Counted from the stretch's first letter, positions 6,973-14,540 are shown. The stretch: 15,016 nucleotides of DNA from Brumimicrobium sp965659845 (GCA_965659845.1 CBFHXS010000066.1:1-15016), one strand, 5' to 3'. Notes: generated by a model from the letters alone, not told the origin. Translations and numbers: made by a program.

Positions 6973-8241
6973 TTACACCTTACGCACCAATACTAATTCC
7001 CATGCAATAATAATCGCGTAAACCACAACCATCACCCAAGAAACGATTCTGAAGAAGTCTAGAGGAGTAATATTTAACCCTTGCGTAATTTGGGGATAAA
7101 AACCAAATAAAGCGAGCTGAATTACCGATGTTGCCAAGCCTATCCAAAAAAACCAACGCAACGCATTAATCACAGAAGGAATCATGGAAATTGCGGATGC
7201 CACTAGATTCATCATTAACCACGGAGCTATTACAGATGCTATTTCACCCGCAAAAAACCACTCCTCTCCAAATACAAAAGCAAATATCGGTGCCCCCCAA
7301 ATATAAACAATAGAGAAAGGTATGACAGAGACAAGAAATAATACTACCACAGTTTTGGATACCAAAGGAAAAATCTCCTCGTTATTTGCAAATTTCTCAG
7401 ACGCTTTCTGAAACATTACTTGACCTATAGCTGTACCGATTAGTAAAAGCGGGATTTTAAGCATCTTAAAAGAAAGATCATACGATCCAAATAATGATGT
7501 ACTTAAATAATAAGTAAGAAAGAAAGCAATTAACAACTCTCGGGCTGTATCGATTAGTGTATGAGGGAGATTAACGCGAGGAAATTCTCGATATTGGTTA
7601 GCCAAAGCCTTCATTTTTATTGAAGATTTTAAAAACCCTTTTTCCTTTCTCTGCTTGAAGTAGTCAATGAAAAACCAACTTGTTCCAAATATGGTCCCAA
7701 TCAGAGTTCCGTAGACTAAACCCAGAGCACCTAAACCTATAAGTCCTGCCAATAGTTTAATGGCACTCGTTCCTAATGATGAAGTTATATTTACAGCAGA
7801 TATACGCTTAAAAGATTTAAGTCTGATTGCCCAGTTTACTCCTATATTCTTAAATATCATAAAGAAGGAAGTAAGGCCAACAGCAAGGACAAACAGAAAG
7901 ATCTTTAGAGAAGTTTCCCAGAACAACCAATACATCAAACCCAAGAAGAGGGAAACAACTAAAGTCCAGAGTGCGATTTTCAGGGAAAGTAAAAATAGCT
8001 GAAAAGCGTGTTGGTCTCTTTTCGGTAATGGGAGAGTTAATTCATACCGCGCAGTACCTATTGCTGTTATAAGCGCTACCACACGTATAAACATTCCAAA
8101 TTCTCCAAAATCATCAGTACTAAAAAGACGCGTAATTAGAGGAGTAAAAGCATAACCTATTGCCTGAGCAATGACAGTTCCCGAAGTTAGTACTGTAACT
8201 GACCGTAAAAATTCAGACTTCATATTGAGTTTACCCCACAT
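6973..8241 (-). CDS. Wzx-type polysaccharide flippase (MOP/PST superfamily), copy 2
   Basis: A 422-residue membrane protein with about 12 helices, same family and role as the convergent gene at 5578-6900. The two share KSEF-R-VT, a TP/SP-LITRLF segment followed by acidic residues and FG, an IGTAIG motif, and FVFGE-W--AG--A at equivalent places. They are therefore paralogues, though far from identical. The first Met (8241-8239) precedes a second one at residue 7 (8223-8221), which aligns better with copy 1's conserved start. I kept the first because a near-consensus TATCTTCG lies 20 bases before it, as with the other promoters here. It sits alone: rny and its terminator are upstream and copy 1 is downstream. 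It may serve a second glycan, or broaden the range of units flipped. Confidence 0.88.
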   Translation of the reverse strand: MWGKLNMKSEFLRSVTVLTSGTVIAQAIGYAFTPLITRLFSTDDFGEFGMFIRVVALITAIGTARYELTLPLPKRDQHAFQLFLLSLKIALWTLVVSLFLGLMYWLFWETSLKIFLFVLAVGLTSFFMIFKNIGVNWAIRLKSFKRISAVNITSSLGTSAIKLLAGLIGLGALGLVYGTLIGTIFGTSWFFIDYFKQRKEKGFLKSSIKMKALANQYREFPRVNLPHTLIDTARELLIAFFLTYYLSTSLFGSYDLSFKMLKIPLLLIGTAIGQVMFQKASEKFANNEEIFPLVSKTVVVLFLVSVIPFSIVYIWGAPIFAFVFGEEWFFAGEIASVIAPWLMMNLVASAISMIPSVINALRWFFWIGLATSVIQLALFGFYPQITQGLNITPLDFFRIVSWVMVVVYAIIIAWELVLVRKV

Positions 8242-8261
8242 TCCTTTAGAATAATCGATTA

Positions 8262-8269
8262 CGAAGATA
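8262..8269 (-). promoter_or_regulatory. Possible -7 element TATCTTCG for flippase copy 2
   Basis: One mismatch to TAnnTTTG on the minus strand, 20 bases before the ATG at 8241 and downstream of the rny terminator. The position is right, the match is imperfect and no -33 element is seen. Confidence 0.3.
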
Positions 8270-8297
8270 ATTTATTTTACCGTGAAGGATATAAATA

Positions 8298-8328
8298 AAA
8301 AAAGCAAGTCATAAAGACTTGCTTTTTT
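8298..8328 (-). terminator. Rho-independent terminator of rny
   Basis: Inverted repeat with a 13-base-pair perfect stem (8298-8310 with 8316-8328) and a 5-base loop. The core of the stem is GCAAGTC/GACTTGC. On the minus strand it begins about 17 bases after the rny stop and is followed by an uninterrupted T-run. The flanking A- and T-runs make it nearly symmetrical, so it could also stop transcription on the plus strand. Confidence 0.85.
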
Positions 8329-8345
8329 ATCAATATACAATTTGA

Positions 8346-9878
8346 TTACTTTGCGTAGTTCACTGCTCTTTTCTCTCGGATCAAAGTAACCTTTACTTGA
8401 CCTGGATAAGTCATTTCAGTCTGAATCTTTTGAGAAATTGCAAATGACAATTCATCTGCCTTTAAATCAGAAACCTTCTCACTTTCAACAAGAACACGAA
8501 GTTCTCTACCTGCTTGAATAGCGTATGCTTTCGTTACCCCATCATATGCAAGAGCAAGATTTTCTAGGTCCTTAATTCTTTTTATATACGATTCTACAAT
8601 CTCACGACGTGCTCCAGGTCTTGCACCTGATATGGCATCTGCAACCTGAACGATCGGAGAGATCAATGTATTCATTTCGATTTCATCGTGGTGTGCACCG
8701 ATTGCGTTACACACATCAGCTTTTTCACCAAACTTTTCGGCTAGCTTCATCCCTAGAACCGCATGTGGCAATTCTGGCTCTTCATCAGGAACTTTTCCAA
8801 TATCGTGCAGTAATCCTGCTCGTTTAGCAAGTTTCACATTCAAACCAAGCTCTGAAGCCATAACAGCACAAATATTAGCTACTTCTCTACTGTGCTGCAG
8901 TAAGTTTTGACCATAAGACGAACGATACTTCATTCTACCTACCATTCTTGTCAACTCAGGGTGTAGACCATGAATACCGAGATCTATACATGTTCGTCGT
9001 CCTGTTTCAGCAATTTCATCATCGAGATTCTTTTTCGTTTTTGAAACAACCTCTTCAATTCTTGCCGGGTGAATTCGTCCGTCTGATACCAATTGGTGCA
9101 TAGCCAATCGAGCAATTTCTCTTCGCACCGGATCGAAGCAAGATAGTAATATTGCTTCTGGCGTGTCATCAACAACGATCTCTACTCCCGTAGCTGCTTC
9201 TAGTGCACGTATGTTTCTTCCTTCCCGTCCAATAATTCTACCTTTCACTTCATCAGAATCAATATTGAATACCGAAACAGAGTTTTCAATTGCTTGCTCA
9301 TGAGCAACACGTTGAATAGATTGAATGATGATCTTCTTTGCTTCACGATTCGCATTCAGTTTTGCCTCATCAACGATATCCTTAATGTGGGCCATTGCAT
9401 CAGTTCTAGCTTCATCTTTTAATGCCTCCATCAATACTTTCTTAGCATCCTCTGGATTCATTCCTGAAATTTTAGAAAGCTCCGCTACTCTCCTATCTTG
9501 AGTCTTTTCAAGTTCTTGCTGTTTCAATTCAATCGTTTGAATCTTATCATCAAGCGTCTTTTTCTGACTGTCAATTCCCTTTTCCTTTCTATTTACTTCC
9601 TCTATTTTCTTAGAAAGACTTTTCTCTTTACTCTTCGTTCTATCTTCTGCAGATTGCAGCTTTCGCTCTCTGTCTTTAATCGTTTTTTCGTGATTTTCTT
9701 TCAACTGAAGAAATTTCTCCTTTGCTTGAATGATTTTATCTTTTTTGATCGATTCACCTTCAGTTTCAGCCTCCTTGAGGATCTGCTCTTTGCGATTCTT
9801 AAGAATGACGTTTTGGACGATTATCGCCACTACAGCTCCGCCTACAACACCAATTCCTAATCCTATTATTAAGTCCAT
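8346..9878 (-). CDS. rny: Ribonuclease Y, membrane-anchored endoribonuclease
   Basis: A 510-residue protein with the full RNase Y domain order. A hydrophobic N-terminal anchor spans residues 3-25. A long charged coiled coil runs from about 28 to 190. A KH domain carries the GRIIGREGRNIR loop at 213-224. An HD domain has H329 (QHS), H358-D359 (LLHDIGK), H396-H397 and D414. All metal-binding HD residues appear intact, so the enzyme should be active. RNase Y starts mRNA decay by endonucleolytic cleavage at the membrane, mainly within 5'-monophosphorylated single-stranded regions. The length is normal. It lies downstream of zapA, a gene order common in Bacteroidota, with a hairpin in between. No exact TAnnTTTG lies directly upstream; TAAAATTG at 9890-9883 is one base off and very close to the start. 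A strong terminator follows. Confidence 0.97.
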   Translation of the reverse strand: MDLIIGLGIGVVGGAVVAIIVQNVILKNRKEQILKEAETEGESIKKDKIIQAKEKFLQLKENHEKTIKDRERKLQSAEDRTKSKEKSLSKKIEEVNRKEKGIDSQKKTLDDKIQTIELKQQELEKTQDRRVAELSKISGMNPEDAKKVLMEALKDEARTDAMAHIKDIVDEAKLNANREAKKIIIQSIQRVAHEQAIENSVSVFNIDSDEVKGRIIGREGRNIRALEAATGVEIVVDDTPEAILLSCFDPVRREIARLAMHQLVSDGRIHPARIEEVVSKTKKNLDDEIAETGRRTCIDLGIHGLHPELTRMVGRMKYRSSYGQNLLQHSREVANICAVMASELGLNVKLAKRAGLLHDIGKVPDEEPELPHAVLGMKLAEKFGEKADVCNAIGAHHDEIEMNTLISPIVQVADAISGARPGARREIVESYIKRIKDLENLALAYDGVTKAYAIQAGRELRVLVESEKVSDLKADELSFAISQKIQTEMTYPGQVKVTLIREKRAVNYAK

Positions 9879-9898
9879 ATTTCAATTTTAATTTAAAT

Positions 9899-9940
9899 AA
9901 AAAATCCCACTCACTCAAGTATTGCACTTAAATTAATGGG
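9899..9940 (-). terminator. Hairpin with T-run between zapA and rny (terminator or attenuator)
   Basis: Read on the minus strand, 9940-9926 pairs with 9920-9906 around a 5-base loop. The stem has 15 positions: 11 Watson-Crick pairs, 3 G-U pairs and 1 A-G mismatch. It is followed by A and six Ts (9904-9899). On the plus strand the G-U pairs become C-A mismatches and no T-run follows, so the fold is specific to the zapA-to-rny transcript. It could end most zapA transcripts and so lower rny read-through, or act as a leader attenuator. Confidence 0.65.
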
Positions 9941-9963
9941 AAACAACAAAAAAGCAGAATCAA

Positions 9964-10260
9964 CTAACGATCCAGTGAGGTGGAGATTTCTTGTAATGCT
10001 TTTACAATTTGATCTTCATCTAACGCTGGCTTATCAGCCTTCTGATTAGCTGACTCCGAACTTCCTGTTCGCGTCGCTAACTTCAAGGCCGTCATAGCCA
10101 ATAAATCCTGCATATCTTTAACTGCATAATTTTCTTGAAGCTGTTTTATACTAGAGTTTATACCATTAACTGCCTTATGAACCACTTCCTCCTCACTTTC
10201 GTTAATTGAAAGTGGGTAGTTGCGACCTGCGAGAACGACTTTAATGGATGTTTTACTCAT
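9964..10260 (-). CDS. zapA: Cell division protein ZapA
   Basis: A 98-residue protein of normal ZapA length. The N-terminal half shows the ZapA beta-alpha start (SIKVVLAGRNYPLSI, then E-E-E-V-V-HKAV-GIN), followed by the long helix with QLQENYAVKDMQDLLAMTAL typical of the dimer and tetramer coiled coil. It binds FtsZ in the cytoplasm and bundles its filaments to stabilise the Z-ring. It starts 4 bases after the stop of the small coiled-coil gene, so the two are surely cotranscribed. It precedes rny, the usual Bacteroidota neighbour. The C-terminal tail (after about 75) is charged and low in conservation. The family call is secure. Confidence 0.9.
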   Translation of the reverse strand: MSKTSIKVVLAGRNYPLSINESEEEVVHKAVNGINSSIKQLQENYAVKDMQDLLAMTALKLATRTGSSESANQKADKPALDEDQIVKALQEISTSLDR

Positions 10261-10264
10261 ATAT

Positions 10265-10555
10265 CTATGCTTTCAATCGATTGATGCATTCATCTATTTC
10301 CCTAACTAACAAATCAATTTGCTCATCCTTGTTCTCATCTTTCTCATTTGAACTTGAACTTTGCAACTGATCTTTTATCTCGTCATATTTCATTCGAAAA
10401 TCTGCCGCTTCTTCCTCTGTTTTAGAGAGTTTAATTTTCAGCGTTTCTAACTCACTTGTCAATTCCTCATTTTCAGATTCCACTTTGCTTAAGGCCGCCT
10501 TTAAATTTGCGACTTTCCCGTGTATTTCTGATATGACGTGTTGAACCTTATCCAT
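10265..10555 (-). CDS. Small coiled-coil protein upstream of zapA (possible ZapB analogue)
   Basis: A 96-residue protein that is almost entirely predicted coiled coil (about residues 5-72, rich in Glu, Lys, Leu and Ser, with heptads such as LKAALSKVESENEELTSELE). A Ser/Asn/Glu/Asp/Lys-rich linker and a short C-terminal helix, IDLLVREIDECINRLKA, follow. There is no signal peptide or membrane segment, so it is cytoplasmic. It is the first gene of the operon, 4 bases before zapA. Size, composition and this position recall ZapB, the coiled-coil partner of ZapA in other bacteria. Coiled coils look alike by composition, so homology is not shown. The function in cell division is inferred from context only. 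Confidence 0.72.
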   Translation of the reverse strand: MDKVQHVISEIHGKVANLKAALSKVESENEELTSELETLKIKLSKTEEEAADFRMKYDEIKDQLQSSSSNEKDENKDEQIDLLVREIDECINRLKA

Positions 10556-10572
10556 TTTCTAATGACGTTACA

Positions 10573-10603
10573 CAAAAGTAATATTCGATGCAATATATTC
10601 AAA
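10573..10603 (-). promoter_or_regulatory. Consensus promoter TTTG-N19-TACTTTTG for the coiled-coil gene and zapA
   Basis: On the minus strand, TTTG at 10603-10600 and TACTTTTG at 10580-10573 are separated by exactly 19 bases. Both elements match the Bacteroidota sigma-factor consensus (TTTG, then TAnnTTTG) without mismatch. The -7 element ends 17 bases before the ATG at 10555, predicting a leader of roughly 10-12 bases. This is the best promoter in the window. Confidence 0.8.
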
Positions 10604-10683
10604 CATTTTTAGTTTTTATTTGCATTCTCATTATCTTCTAAAAAATCAGTCCAAAAGTTAATTTTCATCCCTTTTGATTTAGC

Positions 10684-10691
10684 TATATTTG
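10684..10691 (+). promoter_or_regulatory. -7 promoter element TATATTTG next to the M23 peptidase start
   Basis: Exact TAnnTTTG match ending only 5 bases before the ATG at 10697. If used, transcription would begin at or next to the A of the start codon, giving a leaderless mRNA. No -33 TTG is found at the right distance, so chance occurrence remains possible. Confidence 0.4.
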
Positions 10692-10696
10692 CCGTC

Positions 10697-12397
10697 ATGC
10701 GTTTTAAATTGTTTATATTCATTTCTTTACTGACCTTTACTGTATTTGGTCAAAATACTACTGATTACAATAAATACGATCTGCACAGTCCTTTAGATAT
10801 TCCTTTAATATTAGCAGCTAATTTTGGAGAACTTAGAACGAATCATTTTCATACAGGAATTGATTTTAAGACCAATCATAGAACGGGATATAATATTCAC
10901 TCTATTGATGATGGGTATGTTTCTAGAATAAAAGTTTCTCCTTGGGGATATGGCAAAGTAGTTTACATTGATCATTATAATGGCCTCACATCAGTGTATG
11001 CTCATTGTGAAAAATTCGTTGGAGAAATTGAAGGATTGGCTCGAAAAAGGCAGGAAAATGATCAACATTTTGAGTTCGACTATTACCCTTCCAAAGATAG
11101 TCTAAAAGTAACCAAAGGACAAATCATTGCTATATCCGGAAATACAGGTGGAAGCACTGCCCCACATCTGCATTTTGAAATTCGTGACACAAAAAGTGAA
11201 GATGCCTTAAACCCACTAATGTTTAATTTTGATATTAAGGATACTCGGAAGCCATCTATTCGAGGTATAAAAATGTATAGCCTAACAAAAGAAGGATATC
11301 GCATTCCAGGGAAGGCTAAAAGATTTAGTACCTATGCCTCTAAAGGAATGTATCGAGTAAGCGGCGATAAAATCACAATATCGGCTGATTTTTCTCGCAA
11401 AGAAGGTGGTATTGGATTCGCATTTGACGCCATTGACCAATTGAATGCAGCTAACAATATCTGCGGAATACACAGGTCCTATCTCGTTGTTAATGATGAT
11501 ACTCTTTTCTCACAAAATATGACGCGCATTTCATTTTTTACGAATAGACAAATTAATACGCACAAAGATTACGAAGAATACCATGACCGAAGAAAGCATT
11601 TTCACAAATCCTTTAAAACCTGTCACAATCAACTACCAATTTACAGAGATGAAAGAAATAGAGGAATTTTAAATGTAAAACCTGGGCAATCGTATACAAT
11701 TAAATATGTTTGCTACGATGTAAGTGGTAATAGTGCTTCCTTAAGTTTTGAATTGAAAGTGAATGAAGGTCAACAAAAGAATGATATCATTCTTTATGAA
11801 GGACAAGAGAAACTTTATCCAGACACCCCATTTATGAGTATAGCGAATTCTCATTACCTCTATTTCCCACAAGATCTGCTATACGAACCAACTCCTTTAC
11901 TATTAGACACTACAGCAAATAAAGTGCATTTCGGAAATAGCGAAGTACCTTTAGATAACTATTTTGAAATTATGCTTCCCACTGAGTCAATTCAGTCAAG
12001 TAATAATTGCTATGTAGAACATTTAGATGAAAGAGGAAGATCAACAGCTTTAGTTGGCCCTCAAAACGATGGTTGGATTTCAGTTGCATCAAGAGAATTC
12101 GGATCATTTGAGGTAAAAGTTGATACGATTGGACCTATTATTGAGAATAGCAATTTTAGAAACAACGCCAATGTTAGCGGTAAAACCTTGGTTTGGAAAA
12201 TTGCGGATCACGAATCTGGTATAGACCAATATGATATCTATATTGATGGTAACTGGTATTTGTTAGCGTGGGAACCGAAGAGGTCAGCATTTTATTTCAG
12301 TCCAAACAATTCTATTCAGGGTGAAAAAACGGTAAAAGTAGTTGCGTCAGACAGAAAAGGTAACAAATCAAGTCAAGAGTATACACTTACCTTTTGA
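10697..12397 (+). CDS. Exported M23 family metallopeptidase (LytM-type) with large C-terminal region
   Basis: A 566-residue protein with a signal peptide at 1-18 (basic start, hydrophobic core, cleavage near FG-Q). The LytM/M23 domain follows at about 35-165. It has GELRTNHFHTGIDF with zinc ligands H52 and D56, an extra His at H103 in YAHCEKF, and HLHFE with H157 and H159, so the active site is intact. M23 enzymes cut peptide bridges in peptidoglycan in the periplasm. The remaining 400 residues resemble no catalytic domain I recognise. They look beta-rich, with Asp/Gly-rich stretches near the end suggestive of Ig-like folds. Peptidases of this layout are common in Bacteroidota. The start is fixed by the signal peptide. 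The stop codon directly abuts that of the convergent metalloprotease gene. A role in cell-wall remodelling fits, but the target is not proven. Confidence 0.88.
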   Translation: MRFKLFIFISLLTFTVFGQNTTDYNKYDLHSPLDIPLILAANFGELRTNHFHTGIDFKTNHRTGYNIHSIDDGYVSRIKVSPWGYGKVVYIDHYNGLTSVYAHCEKFVGEIEGLARKRQENDQHFEFDYYPSKDSLKVTKGQIIAISGNTGGSTAPHLHFEIRDTKSEDALNPLMFNFDIKDTRKPSIRGIKMYSLTKEGYRIPGKAKRFSTYASKGMYRVSGDKITISADFSRKEGGIGFAFDAIDQLNAANNICGIHRSYLVVNDDTLFSQNMTRISFFTNRQINTHKDYEEYHDRRKHFHKSFKTCHNQLPIYRDERNRGILNVKPGQSYTIKYVCYDVSGNSASLSFELKVNEGQQKNDIILYEGQEKLYPDTPFMSIANSHYLYFPQDLLYEPTPLLLDTTANKVHFGNSEVPLDNYFEIMLPTESIQSSNNCYVEHLDERGRSTALVGPQNDGWISVASREFGSFEVKVDTIGPIIENSNFRNNANVSGKTLVWKIADHESGIDQYDIYIDGNWYLLAWEPKRSAFYFSPNNSIQGEKTVKVVASDRKGNKSSQEYTLTF

Positions 12398-14482
12398 TCA
12401 ATTTAAGACAACCTTTTTATGTATTACTTCATTACTATCCATTGAACAAAAGGATAATGTATAGACACCTTCTGCTAAGTCAACAGTCTCAATCTTAATT
12501 GTAGCTTGACCTTTAGTACTAAATTTTCTAACCACTTGTCCCATTGCATTTATTAAACTAACCTCTCCATATTCAGAATTGTCTCCAATTTCCAAAATAA
12601 AAAATCCGTTAGAAGGATTTGGGAAGATACTTAGCTGATTACCCTCTAATTTTGCATACTCAAGTCCAACATTCTGTTCGCTTGAAACTCGTATATTATC
12701 GAGATAAATGTTATTCCCTTTATCGGACTCAAAAAGAAAACGAATCAATAAATCATCAACTAAATAACTTTGTGTAGAAATATTTACATTCTCCTCAAGC
12801 CATTGATCATTCGTTGGGATAAAATTATTATTCGGAAAAGTATCGTTTACTGAATTCAAATTACTCAGGGCTGTTAAGGTTCTTCTCGTTTGCCATGTTT
12901 CACCGCAGTCGTTACTGATTTGAAGTTTCAGTTGATCTTTATTATCAGTTCCTGTTCTAGCAAAAGCAAAGTCGAAAAAGATCGCTAGTTCGTTCATTTG
13001 AGAAGCATCGAGAGGTGCACTATGAAATGCGTAATTCACCCCATCAATACCGTCGTAATTATCTACTTTAAAAGACTGACCACTATTGTAACCGACTTGA
13101 GTCGTTTGCCAATTTACAGGGTTTTGAGGATTTTCTACTACCCATCTAGCTTCGACAACAGAAGGTGTTTCAAATGATTCAATAAAACCTGAACTAATAC
13201 CTGGTGAAGGCATAACAGTGATGAAATCTACCTCGGTTGTACTAACATCATTTACACCGTTTGAAGCTTCTAAAGATACAGTGTACTTTCCTGGAGTATT
13301 GTAGACAACTGTAACTGAGCTATCTGTAGAAGTGGAAATATCACCACCATTGAAGGTCCACGTCCTTGATGTAATTCCATGATAAGAAACGTCAGTAAAT
13401 GTTATCGATTCACCTTGGCAAACGACCGTTTTAGAAGCATTAATAGCTGCACTGCAAAGATAATTCGTGTCTTCACTTACACCTGTTGCTATTAAATTCG
13501 ATTGATTCCATAGGTTATCTCTATTTGCTACTGTAGAGTTTAAAGCAGCATGCATCCTTAGTTTTTGTCCTTCAGTAAACATTCTAGCGCAGTATGCATA
13601 ATCCATATAGTTTTGAACGTTATCTAAAGAACTACATGAGCTCGCTGATAAATTACAGTTTGACCACCCAATAGTTTCGGGAGTATCTGCAACTTGATCA
13701 TCGAAATTACAGTTCCCTGCACTATTTACGGGTAAATAATAGTAGCCCGGCACATTATTTCCACCCCAAATGTGTTGAAGATTTAAATAGTGCCCAATCT
13801 CATGAGTCAATACTGTCCTACGAAAAAAAGTAGACGTACCAATCGTTCCGATATACGTATGCTGCATCACAATACCATCCCATTCAGGAATAGTATCCGC
13901 TGCAGCTGGCAAAAGAGCATGTCCTGCTAAACCTGCTGCTTGATTGCATACATAAATATTCAAGTATTGATCTGGTGGCCATTGAATTACAGATTTCACT
14001 TGATGATCGCCTATATTCGTTAATTCCGAAGCCGTTCTTGTTATACCATTTGTACAATTGCCATTTGGATCCAATTGAGCTAAACGAATCTCGATTTCAG
14101 TATCTGCAGCTATTCCTTCAAAATTTGAATTAATATCTGTAGTATCTTGATTATTCTTTCTCAATTGAATATTTACTTGATTTACAGCGTCATAAACCTG
14201 ACATGCATCAATATTACCATCTCCGTAGTCGTGAATTACGTGGAAAACAACAGGAATAATGTAAGGATTACCACTTTTTGGTTGAGCTGATTGAATATAA
14301 TTAGCTGTAAAGCTTTCTAATTCTTCTGCTGCTCGCTGAATACCTGACTGAAGGTCTGGATTCTCATGATAGACCTTATACAACATCTCATCAGTTCCAC
14401 ATGGTATTCCATCATGTTTGTGCTGAGCATTTAAAACAAACACAAAACACAAGCTAAATATTGTAAATATCGCGTTTTTCAT
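12398..14482 (-). CDS. Secreted M43-type zinc metalloprotease with PKD domain and type IX sorting domain
   Basis: A 694-residue, multi-domain secreted protease. A signal peptide covers residues 1-19 (ending LNAQ). A propeptide-like stretch follows. The catalytic domain (about 75-325) carries HEIGHYLNLQH at 227-237, with three His zinc ligands and catalytic E228. NYMDY at 291-295 is the Met-turn, and paired cysteines are as in ulilysin and cytophagalysin (M43). A PKD domain at about 350-423 shows TWTFNGG and PGKYTVSL. A beta-sandwich region of unknown type spans about 435-605. From about 620 to 694 there is a type A T9SS C-terminal domain (FPNPSNGFF, AMGQVVRKF, LAEGVYTL), so the protein is exported by T9SS and attached or released at the outer surface. 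It probably digests extracellular protein. It is monocistronic. Confidence 0.93.
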   Translation of the reverse strand: MKNAIFTIFSLCFVFVLNAQHKHDGIPCGTDEMLYKVYHENPDLQSGIQRAAEELESFTANYIQSAQPKSGNPYIIPVVFHVIHDYGDGNIDACQVYDAVNQVNIQLRKNNQDTTDINSNFEGIAADTEIEIRLAQLDPNGNCTNGITRTASELTNIGDHQVKSVIQWPPDQYLNIYVCNQAAGLAGHALLPAAADTIPEWDGIVMQHTYIGTIGTSTFFRRTVLTHEIGHYLNLQHIWGGNNVPGYYYLPVNSAGNCNFDDQVADTPETIGWSNCNLSASSCSSLDNVQNYMDYAYCARMFTEGQKLRMHAALNSTVANRDNLWNQSNLIATGVSEDTNYLCSAAINASKTVVCQGESITFTDVSYHGITSRTWTFNGGDISTSTDSSVTVVYNTPGKYTVSLEASNGVNDVSTTEVDFITVMPSPGISSGFIESFETPSVVEARWVVENPQNPVNWQTTQVGYNSGQSFKVDNYDGIDGVNYAFHSAPLDASQMNELAIFFDFAFARTGTDNKDQLKLQISNDCGETWQTRRTLTALSNLNSVNDTFPNNNFIPTNDQWLEENVNISTQSYLVDDLLIRFLFESDKGNNIYLDNIRVSSEQNVGLEYAKLEGNQLSIFPNPSNGFFILEIGDNSEYGEVSLINAMGQVVRKFSTKGQATIKIETVDLAEGVYTLSFCSMDSNEVIHKKVVLN

Positions 14483-14501
14483 AGTAGTAGTATTGATCGT
14501 T

Positions 14502-14509
14502 CAAAAATA
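14502..14509 (-). promoter_or_regulatory. -7 promoter element TATTTTTG for the metalloprotease gene
   Basis: Exact TAnnTTTG match on the minus strand, ending 19 bases before the ATG at 14482. The -33 region would fall inside the mdh terminator hairpin and shows no TTG, so the promoter and the terminator are nearly superimposed. Confidence 0.5.
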
Positions 14510-14511
14510 AC

Positions 14512-14540
14512 AAAAAAGGGAACCTTTTAAAAGGCTCCCT
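14512..14540 (-). terminator. Rho-independent terminator of mdh
   Basis: Minus-strand hairpin in which AGGGAGCC (14540-14533) pairs with GGTTCCCT (14524-14517), including one G-U pair. The TTTTAAAA centre forms two further pairs and a 4-base loop. Six Ts follow, the first being the last base of the stem. It lies about 25 bases after the malate dehydrogenase stop codon. The G-U pair becomes an A-C mismatch on the plus strand. Confidence 0.82.

Noticed and set aside
7760..8002. 80-codon plus-strand reading frame inside flippase copy 2
   Set aside because: Antisense to a conserved membrane protein, with no promoter and no family features.
8609..9860. Several 63-120 codon frames overlapping rny (8609-8827, 8984-9175, 9498-9860)
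   Set aside because: All lie within the RNase Y gene, whose domains are intact. The Phe/Leu-rich frame at 9498-9860 is simply the antisense of the Lys/Glu-rich coiled coil, not a membrane protein.
9883..9890. TAAAATTG as an rny promoter
   Set aside because: One base off consensus, only 4 bases from the ATG, and no -33 element; too weak to list.
9879..9963. 6S RNA gene next to zapA, as in some proteobacteria
   Set aside because: The gap is only 85 bases, too short for 6S RNA, and is explained by the hairpin and T-run.
11083..11473. Two minus-strand frames inside the M23 gene (11083-11304 and 11282-11473)
   Set aside because: Shadows of an intact peptidase gene without features of their own.
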